Source: Bacteroidota bacterium
GTDB taxonomy: Bacteria > Bacteroidota > Bacteroidia > Chitinophagales > Chitinophagaceae
Reading direction: 5' to 3'
Assembly: GCA_023424015.1 (NCBI GenBank)
Contig: JAFAEM010000020.1
Span: 1 to 6,388 of the forward strand
DNA: 6,388 nucleotides
Positions within the stretch are counted from its first letter, which is position 1. Each line of letters starts with the position of its first letter. The position numbers and the translations under genes were made by a program. The notes beneath the pieces were generated by a model. The model was not told where the DNA came from. It worked only from the letters and a program-made list of their open reading frames with translations, and did no database searches. Below, in pieces: positions 1 to 5,130 of this stretch.

Positions 1-4
1 CGCC

Positions 5-42
5 GAGTAGGCAAGCGGGAGTTTCACCCGCAAGCCTCTCAC
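5..42 (-). ncRNA. Group II intron domain VI (branch-point helix)
   Basis: The minus strand folds as GAG-A-GGC-TT-GCGGG, a TGAAACT loop, then CCCGC-TT-GCC-T-A-CTC. All helical segments pair, leaving one unpaired adenosine (complement of T8) in the 3' arm. That is the expected branch point for lariat formation, seven bases from the proposed 3' splice site. The fold and its position right after domain V are read directly; the branching role comes from the family. Confidence 0.85.
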
Positions 43-43
43 A

Positions 44-77
44 GAACCGTACGTGACAGTCTCCTGTCATACGGCTC
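44..77 (-). ncRNA. Group II intron domain V (catalytic hairpin)
   Basis: A 34-nt hairpin on the minus strand. The lower stem pairs GAGCCGTA with TACGGTTC (one G-U). The upper stem pairs TGACAG with CTGTCA under a GAGA (GNRA) tetraloop, with a two-base CG bulge on the 3' side. The AGC catalytic triad is at positions 2-4. This is canonical bacterial domain V, which binds the catalytic metals in splicing. It begins three bases after the maturase stop codon, the normal position for an ORF in domain IV. Confidence 0.95.
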
Positions 78-80
78 GTG

Positions 81-1340
81 TCATTTCTTGATAACTGTAC
101 TGTACCCTTTCTCCCAGTGATAAAACATCCTGGGATGTTGACTCATTATGGTAGCAAGTTTTCTTGTTGCCAGTCTCGTACCTGACATTTTGTATTTCGC
201 TTGCAACCATTTGATGAGGCGGTAATCCAGATGGTTCATAGTTCTGCGCAGTCCCTGCTTGCCGTATTGACCAAAATAGTTGATCCAGCCTCTCAATTTG
301 CTATTTAAGCTTAGAGCAATATCTCTTATTTCCTGTCTTGTGTTCTGCCATTGAATTGCTTGTCTGATTTCCTGTCCGATCTTTTGCTGATTCTCCTTAC
401 TTATTTCGGCTGTAAATGCTGTGTAGCTTTTCCCTCCCCCATATTTGCTTCGGCTCTTTCTTGGCTGATAGCTGAACCCTAAAAATCCAAACTGAACCTT
501 TGCGTGCTCCTGTGTTCTCCGGTAATCCTTACAGTAGACAATCATTGTCTTCTTTTCATTCAACTGGAGCTTCACCTGTTGCAATCTCTCTTTAATAGCT
601 TCCAGCAACTGTTCGGCTTCCTGTTTTGTTTGACAGTGGATGATCATGTCATCGGCATAACGTACAAAACTGATTTGCTGATAGTTTAATTCCAGCCATT
701 TGTCCAAAGCATAATGCAGGAAGATATTGGCTAATAATGGACTGATTACTCCTCCCTGTGGTGTCCCTTTTCCCTGTCTGTCATGCTGACGCCCTTCTTT
801 ATCTTCTGTCTTCATTTCCAGCCATCGTCTGACATACATCTTCACCCATTTTTCATCTACCATTCTTTCCACGGCTTTCATCAGCAACTCATGATCTATT
901 TCATCAAAGAACTTGCTGATGTCCAGGTCTATCACCCAATCCAAACATTTACAGTTCTTCCTCACCTGCTCTATGGCCTGTTTGCTGCCCTTTAGGGGCC
1001 GATAGCCATAAGAATGCTGATGGAACTGTTGATCTATACGTTTTTCCATATATTCCTTCACTACGCATTGTGCTATCCTGTCCCGCAGTGTTGGAATACC
1101 AAGTTTGCGCCTGCCGCCATCCTTTTTAGGTATCTGCGCTTCTCTTACTACTGTTGGAAAATAGGTGCCTGAAGCCAATCGGTTCCATAGAACATACAGA
1201 TTGTCCTCCAACCTCTGTTCAAACTTTTCCCAACTTTCTCCGTCCACACCCACAGCCTTTCCTCCTTTCCTTACCTTTTGGTAGGCATCTACCACCATCT
1301 TAAATGTGATGGGTACTGTCTTCGTTACATGTACATCCAT
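81..1340 (-). CDS. ltrA: Group II intron-encoded reverse transcriptase/maturase, endonuclease-less, class D-like
   Basis: A 419-residue intron-encoded protein that helps the intron RNA fold and splice, then copies it into DNA after reverse splicing. Motifs seen: GVDG near residue 31; IPKKDGG and LGIPTLRDR (about 70-88); HSYGYRP (109-115); the motif A segment DLDISKFFD with likely catalytic D140; the GTPQGGVISPLLAN block (192-205); and YADD at 228-231 with both aspartates. The X/maturase domain follows, including LRGWINYFG (349-357). The protein ends with FYHW (406-409) and a short tail, with no HNH endonuclease. The C-terminal FxHW motif, the YCKD block (269-272) and the 419-residue length fit class D proteins such as RmInt1. 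All catalytic residues are present with no frameshift, so it is probably functional. The start is fixed by a strong SD site. Confidence 0.93.
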   Translation of the reverse strand: MDVHVTKTVPITFKMVVDAYQKVRKGGKAVGVDGESWEKFEQRLEDNLYVLWNRLASGTYFPTVVREAQIPKKDGGRRKLGIPTLRDRIAQCVVKEYMEKRIDQQFHQHSYGYRPLKGSKQAIEQVRKNCKCLDWVIDLDISKFFDEIDHELLMKAVERMVDEKWVKMYVRRWLEMKTEDKEGRQHDRQGKGTPQGGVISPLLANIFLHYALDKWLELNYQQISFVRYADDMIIHCQTKQEAEQLLEAIKERLQQVKLQLNEKKTMIVYCKDYRRTQEHAKVQFGFLGFSYQPRKSRSKYGGGKSYTAFTAEISKENQQKIGQEIRQAIQWQNTRQEIRDIALSLNSKLRGWINYFGQYGKQGLRRTMNHLDYRLIKWLQAKYKMSGTRLATRKLATIMSQHPRMFYHWEKGYSTVIKK

Positions 1341-1346
1341 TTAAAT

Positions 1347-1352
1347 CCTCCT
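1347..1352 (-). promoter_or_regulatory. Shine-Dalgarno site of the intron maturase
   Basis: AGGAGG on the minus strand, six bases before the ATG ending at 1340. It is a full match to the anti-SD sequence and supports that start codon. The other genes in this window have no comparable site. Confidence 0.75.
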
Positions 1353-1391
1353 CGCTTTTGCAAGTTGTCTAAAGTTGTTCATTTAAATGAC

Positions 1392-1444
1392 TGAGGCCCT
1401 TCGCTCCTTACTGTTTCCAGTACATTTTTACTACTATGGCCTCA
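1392..1444 (-). ncRNA. Group II intron domain III-like stem-loop
   Basis: On the minus strand TGAGGCC pairs with GGCCTCA, enclosing an internal region that includes CATAGTAGT and GGAGCGAAG. Position just before domain IV and the motif style match domain III of bacterial group II introns, which boosts catalysis. The pairing is read directly; the domain assignment is by position and resemblance. Confidence 0.55.
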
Positions 1445-1865
1445 TCCGACTTCCTGAAGGCTCATTGATGATCCCTTTCTCTTTGACTTACCCCGTTACT
1501 GTTCACAACAGGTGCTTCCCGGATTGGACATCTTCATTTGAGTTTTTCCCACAGGATCTCCCAAGTTCTCTTGTAAAGCCCGTATCAAAGTCATGTCGCC
1601 TGTATAACGGTAGGCGTGCAGCCAGTAAACAGGTTGCCGCTGCACTCATCACACTTCCACCGCAAAAAGTGCTTTTGCCTGACAACTTACGTGGTTTCGT
1701 TACTTCACCAGCGATTCACTTTCGTTCATCTCTTTGATACTCACCTGCCCCCTTTTCGAAGGCTTTTCTCCATCCGTTTACTACCACGGCTTTACAGCCA
1801 TAGCAGCGTGGAGTGGTTTGGCAGCTCCGCCTGTACAGCGCTGCCGATGGGTCATTAAATAGCAC
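1445..1865 (-). ncRNA. Group II intron 5' ribozyme portion (domains I-II)
   Basis: This 421-base stretch carries no credible gene. On the minus strand it holds the folded 5' part of the ribozyme. Visible hairpins include GGCAGC/GCTGCC (1840-1845 with 1820-1825) and a 10-bp wobble-containing stem with a 6-base loop between 1781 and 1806. CTCCA near 1810 can also pair with TGGAG near 1770. Exon-binding sites should lie here but I could not assign them with confidence. The open frames crossing it on both strands have no recognisable protein character. Confidence 0.65.
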
Positions 1866-1894
1866 CTCTAATTCCATCATCCTTAAAAGAGCAT

Positions 1895-1917
1895 GTAAAG
1901 TCTATCGACGACTTTAC
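1895..1917. other. Hairpin in the 5' exon beside the intron insertion site
   Basis: A perfect 8-bp inverted repeat, GTAAAGTC (1895-1902) and GACTTTAC (1910-1917), with a 7-base loop. On the minus strand it is followed by TGCTCTTTTAAGG, a weak T-rich tract, and about 30 bases later by the intron 5' end. It could be a weak terminator or a remnant of an older element. Confidence 0.4.
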
Positions 1918-1959
1918 TTCATGGCACAAGCAGCGGGCACGGCGATCCCTGCGAAAACC

Positions 1960-2136
1960 CGCTGTGTTCTCTGTGTCCGCCGTGGTTAAATAAAAACAAA
2001 GCCTCGGATTACATAGATTACACAGATTAATTTTATGCTGCCTGACGGCAGGGATTAGCCACGAATGGCACGAAGACACGAATGGGGACACGGATTTCAC
2101 GGATTGAGGGCCACGAATTGCACGAATCACACGAAT
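1960..2136. repeat. Intergenic repeat tract with CACGAAT/CACGGAT units, about 9-nt period
   Basis: On the plus strand, eight degenerate CACGRA(T/G) units start at 2060, 2069, 2077, 2089, 2098, 2112, 2121 and 2130, with steps of 8-14 and mostly 9. Just left, ACATAGATT and ACACAGATT (2023-2040) keep the same 9-base rhythm. At 1960-1988 a related motif, read on the minus strand as CCACGG..GGACACAGAGAACAC, faces the other way. I recall similar sequences scattered through intergenic DNA of Bacteroidota and some other phyla, with no established function. It explains why a spurious 141-codon frame runs through here. Confidence 0.7.
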
Positions 2137-2174
2137 TGTGGCATGAAGTGCCCGGGGATTCCTTATAAAAGGAT

Positions 2175-2205
2175 ACAAGCCCAACAATGTTTTCGTTGAG
2201 CTTGT
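2175..2205 (-). terminator. Possible transcription terminator of the blaI-blaR1 operon
   Basis: An 11-bp stem with a 9-base loop: ACAAGCCCAAC (2175-2185) and GTTGAGCTTGT (2195-2205), one G-U pair on the minus-strand RNA. It lies 64 bases beyond the blaR1-type stop codon. On the minus strand the stem is followed by ATCCTTTTATAAGG, an interrupted T run. On the plus strand the following TTTTCTT is slightly better, so it may be bidirectional. A terminator is the simplest reading, but the T tract is weak. Confidence 0.45.
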
Positions 2206-2269
2206 TTTCTTAAAGAAATTATATTGCAATTCAATACTTCCCGCTTTACCGACAGGAATATCAACCAGG

Positions 2270-3943
2270 CTAACATTCATCTTTTTTCTTCCTGCTATCT
2301 ACGATTTTCTGGATGTCCCATGCATGCGTCACTGGCTTTTGTACCTGCCTAATGGTCCCCGCAGGTCCGGGTATCGCAATCTCGATCACACCGTTTTTAC
2401 CTTCATCACCATATTTGTCTACAGCTTTTTCTCCTTTCAGCACATTAATGGATTTGATCTTCGCGGGATCGATCAGTTCGATGGCCTTGCGGGTAGCCTT
2501 TTTCCCGTTAAGATAAAAAACAGGTTGCGCTAATTCCACCGCCGATCGCAATTTCACCACTGTGCCGCCGGGCTTTATATCGATCAATATCACGCCATTC
2601 TTTCCCTTATTACCATATTTGCTGGTGGCAGACTCACCCTTTAAGACTTCCAACTTATTTATCCTGCTCGCATCGATTACGTTTAAATCCATGTGCGATG
2701 GCCATTCTTCTCCTGCCACAATAATGAGTGGCCTTTCACTGGTATCCACGGATAATCTTTGCATAATATTCATGACCGGGCGCGTAGTTTTCACGGGTGC
2801 CGGAGGCTGGGCCGGGGTAACAGGTGATATCGTTCCCGCAGGCACAGGCGGCCTGGCCGGAGCGACATCAGATGTAGTTTCTACCGGCGAAGCTGGACGC
2901 GCAGGGGCAACCGGAGCTTTTATATCCGGAGCGGCTGGTGGCAACGGGGCTTTTGCTTTTTCAATTTTATTTAGTTTATCCGGTACAGTATCCGAAAGCG
3001 CAGTGGTAAATAAAGTCTCCTGATCCGTAGTCCCGTAGGCCTGGTCATCCTGCGACAGGCGTGCAGGAGCATTACGAAAAGCAACCAGTATTACTGCCAG
3101 AAGTGGAAGTATGAAAAGAAATTTCAAGAGGTGCACTTTTGCAGTTTTGATTTTATTCATCATGATAATTCGTTTTTTTAGAGATGTAAAATTGAATTGA
3201 CTGGCTATGCTGAAATGATTGTTGCCAATCACTTTGAGAAGCAGGTATTGGTATTTTCTTTTGTCGATCCCGTCTGAGATCACTTTATTGTCGGCTATAA
3301 ATTCCAGGTTTTGACGTATCGACCGTTTGATCAGCCATGCAAAAGGATTATACCAGTTAAGGATGCAAAGCAACTCGCTCCAAATGATATCCACGGTGTG
3401 CCTTTGCCGCACATGTACAAACTCATGCCGGATGATCTCTTTCAATTCATCACGGGTATGTAGTCGCTGGTTCACATAGATCGAATTCCCAAATGAAAAT
3501 GGAATGATGCTCCCATTGACCTGGTAAAAGCGTACGCCATCTTCACTTACCAGTTTTGCACTGGCCTTTATTCTCCGGTAAGACCTTAACTGGATGAACA
3601 TCCGCATAGTCAGCAAAACCACACCTGCAGCCATCACTACTGACAGCCAGCGCCAGGCCGACCATCCTGATCCATCCTCATCAACGGATCCCGCAGCCGT
3701 CACCGTAGCCAGGCTATCCAGCGAGGGCATCATTTTGAGCAAAGTATATCCATCGTCGGCATTCTCTGAAAGAATAGGTCCGATATTTATCAAGGCAATG
3801 AAGTATGACAAGATTGAATATCCAAACAGGTACCATCGGTTATGATTATAAAAAGTAAGCCTGCGTAAAACCAGTTGATAAAATATATACACTATCGCCA
3901 GGCAGATTGAGACTTTAAGCAGGTATTGAAATAATATCGGCAT
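2270..3943 (-). CDS. blaR1: BlaR1/MecR1-type M56 membrane metallopeptidase with two C-terminal TonB-plug-like repeats
   Basis: A 557-residue integral membrane sensor-protease. In this family an external signal activates a cytoplasmic zinc protease that relieves repression by the partner BlaI. Likely membrane segments are at about 5-27, 36-55, 97-118 and 272-290. The zinc motif HEFVH is at 173-177, with a probable third ligand E214 in LEFIAD. After the last segment there is a Pro/Ala-rich linker (about 333-390) instead of the penicillin-binding domain of staphylococcal BlaR1. Two homologous modules follow (about 404-456 and 474-526). Each contains a VLKG..A..KYG..GKNGVI motif resembling the plug of SusC-type TonB-dependent receptors. 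The gene follows the blaI-type gene by 39 bases. No SD is visible. The last residue is a cysteine. Family assignment is secure; the signal sensed is unknown. Confidence 0.9.
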   Translation of the reverse strand: MPILFQYLLKVSICLAIVYIFYQLVLRRLTFYNHNRWYLFGYSILSYFIALINIGPILSENADDGYTLLKMMPSLDSLATVTAAGSVDEDGSGWSAWRWLSVVMAAGVVLLTMRMFIQLRSYRRIKASAKLVSEDGVRFYQVNGSIIPFSFGNSIYVNQRLHTRDELKEIIRHEFVHVRQRHTVDIIWSELLCILNWYNPFAWLIKRSIRQNLEFIADNKVISDGIDKRKYQYLLLKVIGNNHFSIASQFNFTSLKKRIIMMNKIKTAKVHLLKFLFILPLLAVILVAFRNAPARLSQDDQAYGTTDQETLFTTALSDTVPDKLNKIEKAKAPLPPAAPDIKAPVAPARPASPVETTSDVAPARPPVPAGTISPVTPAQPPAPVKTTRPVMNIMQRLSVDTSERPLIIVAGEEWPSHMDLNVIDASRINKLEVLKGESATSKYGNKGKNGVILIDIKPGGTVVKLRSAVELAQPVFYLNGKKATRKAIELIDPAKIKSINVLKGEKAVDKYGDEGKNGVIEIAIPGPAGTIRQVQKPVTHAWDIQKIVDSRKKKDEC

Positions 3944-3982
3944 AAACCAAAAATTAATTGTTGATAGTTTGAAATTCTATTC

Positions 3983-4339
3983 TCACATTTTCCTTTCGAT
4001 CAAATCCAGGATCTCTTTCAATTCCTTTGCTGAGAGTTTTTTTTGTTCCACGAAAAAACTGACCAGCTCTTTGTACGAATTATCAAAATATTCCTTCACC
4101 ACCGAGCCGAGATACTTTTTCTTATACTCGTCTTCCGATACCCGCGGTTTGTAGAAATAGGCATTCCCGATGAGCCGGCTGCTCAGGTAACCCTTTTTCT
4201 CGAGGTTCTTAATGGTGGAGGCTACTGTTGTATAAGGAGCGGGTTCATCCATATTTTCCATAATAGCTTTTACATTACCCTCCCCCGTTTGCCATACGGC
4301 CTGCATGGTGGCTTCTTCTGCAGGTGTGAGTTTCTCCAT
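3983..4339 (-). CDS. blaI: BlaI/MecI/CopY-family winged-helix repressor
   Basis: A 118-residue DNA-binding repressor of normal family length. The N-terminal winged helix begins LTPAEEATMQAVW. The recognition helix is likely at 36-50 (YTTVASTIKNLEKKG) and the wing at 51-65. The C-terminal helices (about 70-118) should form the dimer interface. In the family the dimer binds a short palindrome and is removed when the BlaR1 partner triggers its cleavage. It is the first gene of a two-gene unit with blaR1. The ATG lies 3 bases past two matching palindromes, strongly suggesting autoregulation. No SD is seen and the predicted leader is only about 10 bases. The cleavage site could not be pinned down by eye. 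Confidence 0.92.
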   Translation of the reverse strand: MEKLTPAEEATMQAVWQTGEGNVKAIMENMDEPAPYTTVASTIKNLEKKGYLSSRLIGNAYFYKPRVSEDEYKKKYLGSVVKEYFDNSYKELVSFFVEQKKLSAKELKEILDLIERKM

Positions 4340-4342
4340 ATC

Positions 4343-4357
4343 TACGAAGTTTTCGTA
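4343..4357. promoter_or_regulatory. BlaI-type operator, proximal copy
   Basis: A perfect 15-bp palindrome, TACGAA-GTT-TTCGTA, centred at 4350, three bases before the blaI start codon. It overlaps the predicted -7 element and start of transcription, so bound repressor should block initiation. Assigned by symmetry, by duplication and by its position before a BlaI-family gene. Confidence 0.8.
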
Positions 4358-4386
4358 AACCTACGAAAGTTTCGTATATATTCAAA
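4356..4386 (-). promoter_or_regulatory. Bacteroidota-type promoter of blaI-blaR1
   Basis: On the minus strand TTTG (4383-4386) is followed after 19 bases by TAGGTTTA (4356-4363). This is a 7-of-8 match, counting the two free positions, to the TAnnTTTG -7 element, at the spacing usual for Bacteroides promoters. Transcription would begin near 4350, about 10 bases before the ATG. Both operators overlap this promoter. Confidence 0.6.
4362..4376. promoter_or_regulatory. BlaI-type operator, distal copy
   Basis: A perfect 15-bp palindrome, TACGAA-AGT-TTCGTA, centred at 4369. Its half-sites and 3-base spacer length match the proximal copy, 19 bp away centre to centre. It lies mainly between the -33 and -7 elements of the blaI promoter. 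Confidence 0.8.
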
Positions 4387-4515
4387 ATTTTATTTTCTGA
4401 AGCCGATTTTCCGATAGTCGGGAAGCTATAAATACGATGGCGACCGGTACATTAAAGGGTGGTTTCTAAAGTATTTTCATCTTGTTAAAACAGAGTTTCA
4501 GTCATTCATATGTCG

Positions 4516-4523
4516 TTTCTTTG
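4516..4523 (+). promoter_or_regulatory. Possible -7 element very close to the thioredoxin-like gene
   Basis: TTTCTTTG matches TAnnTTTG at all but the second base and sits five bases before the ATG at 4528. If used, the transcript would be nearly leaderless and would exclude the alternative ATG at 4510. No convincing -33 element is seen at the right distance. Confidence 0.3.
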
Positions 4524-4527
4524 CGGC

Positions 4528-5025
4528 ATGAAATATTCATTACTTTTCCTGATGGCATTTTCCACTGCTTTATTCACCACCGCCCAGGATGCCCCTCAGC
4601 CACCCTACAAGCGCTTTCCCAGCGTGCCGCCCTTTAAAATATTGTTGACAGACAGCAGCACATATTTTACCAAGGAAAACCTGGATAAGAAAAAATCGGT
4701 GATGTTCATGTTGTTTAGCCCGGATTGTGAACACTGCCAGCATGAGATGGACGAGATCATTAAAAATATTAAGGCTTTTGACAAAACACAGCTGGTGTTA
4801 TCGACCACCCGTGATTTCGACCAGATGCGGGATTTCTACCAACAGTACGGTCTTGAGCGTTTCGCTAACATTATTGTGGGCAAGGACGAAGCCTATATGC
4901 TGCCGGTATTTTTCGATATACATAATTTGCCATTCCTTGCATTTTATAATCGAAAAAAAGAGCTGATCTCGGTATTCTCCGGGGCTATGCCTATCGAAAA
5001 AGTGATCGGGGAGTTGAAGAAATAA
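4528..5025 (+). CDS. Exported thioredoxin-fold protein (TlpA/thiol-disulfide oxidoreductase-like) with CEHC motif
   Basis: A protein of 165 residues from the preferred ATG at 4528. That start gives a clean signal peptide (MKYSLLFLMAF..., cleavage probably after TTAQ near residue 20). An ATG at 4510 would add six residues and lies upstream of the possible -7 element. The mature part has a thioredoxin-like fold: a beta strand ending in FSPDCEHC with redox cysteines at 67 and 70, then a helix, and a putative cis-proline at 135 in NLPFLAFY. The likely role is thiol-disulfide exchange in the periplasm; a lipoprotein is not indicated. It is divergent from blaI and separated from mdh by 105 bases with its own promoter element, so it is probably monocistronic. 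Partner and substrate are unknown. The fold call is firm, the exact subfamily less so. Confidence 0.82.
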   Translation: MKYSLLFLMAFSTALFTTAQDAPQPPYKRFPSVPPFKILLTDSSTYFTKENLDKKKSVMFMLFSPDCEHCQHEMDEIIKNIKAFDKTQLVLSTTRDFDQMRDFYQQYGLERFANIIVGKDEAYMLPVFFDIHNLPFLAFYNRKKELISVFSGAMPIEKVIGELKK

Positions 5026-5062
5026 CCGGGAATTGAGAAAGCATAAAACAGGAAGTTTCTAA

Positions 5063-5070
5063 TACCTTTG
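5063..5070 (+). promoter_or_regulatory. -7 promoter element of mdh
   Basis: TACCTTTG is a perfect match to the Bacteroidota TAnnTTTG -7 element. Transcription would start near 5076, giving a leader of about 55 bases. No TTTG at the consensus -33 distance is seen. Confidence 0.6.
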
Positions 5071-5079
5071 CATCTCAAA

Positions 5080-5101
5080 ATCTGCCGGCTGGCCGGCAGA
5101 T
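5080..5101 (+). promoter_or_regulatory. GC-rich hairpin in the mdh leader
   Basis: A 10-bp inverted repeat, ATCTGCCGGC and GCCGGCAGAT, around a TG centre. In RNA it would form at least an 8-bp stem with a CTGG loop. It lies at the very 5' end of the predicted mdh transcript and ends 29 bases before the ATG. It may stabilise the mRNA, or be a copy of a dispersed repeat. Confidence 0.55.
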
Positions 5102-5130
5102 CATTTCCTCACCAAAAAATTTTTTCGTTC

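Larger units (their letters stand above)
2..1865 (-). mobile_element. Group II intron, class D-like (RmInt1-like), apparently full length
   Basis: A self-splicing retroelement read on the minus strand. Seen directly: an intact reverse transcriptase/maturase gene, a perfect 34-nt domain V just after its stop codon, a domain VI with a bulged adenosine, a domain III-like stem, and a hairpin-rich 5' half. The 5' end is placed at GTGCT (minus-strand reading from 1865), a near match to the GUGYG consensus. The 3' end is placed near position 2, six bases after the branch-point A (complement of T8). The resulting 1.86 kb is close to RmInt1 (about 1.88 kb, from memory). The 3' end reads GGC rather than the usual AY, and I could not identify EBS1/IBS1 pairing, so both ends are inferred. 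The 5' exon is non-coding DNA beyond the blaR1-type gene. The 3' exon lies outside the window. Confidence 0.8.

Noticed and set aside
1341..1380. CTTTAG near 1365-1371 on the minus strand as EBS1 pairing with TTAGAG of the 5' exon
   Set aside because: It can pair with G-U help, but it lies just upstream of the maturase start, in domain IV rather than domain I where EBS1 belongs, so it is probably coincidence.
1387..1737. 116-codon plus-strand frame
   Set aside because: It is antisense to the folded 5' half of the group II intron and has no protein-like features.
1..2200. CRISPR array suggested by regularly spaced repeats
   Set aside because: The units are only about 7 bases, degenerate, with 1-7 base spacers, and no cas genes are present.
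1855..2280. 141-codon open frame on the minus strand overlapping the blaR1 stop codon
   Set aside because: It runs through the putative terminator hairpin, the CACGAAT repeat tract and the intron junction. Its composition follows the repeats (runs such as VIRAIRG and NLCNL) and it resembles no family. The ATGA-like overlap with blaR1 looks accidental.
2562..3023. 153-codon plus-strand frame rich in Gly, Ala and Val
   Set aside because: It is the antisense of the Pro/Ala-rich linker of the BlaR1-type protein, whose codon bias keeps the opposite frame open.
4411..4421. CCGA-TAG-TCGG short inverted repeat between the divergent genes
   Set aside because: Only four base pairs and not matching the operator half-sites; no role can be supported.
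5068..5130. Upstream TTG start extending malate dehydrogenase by 21 residues
   Set aside because: It would place coding sequence over the -7 element and the leader hairpin. The family begins at the MKVTVVGAG segment.
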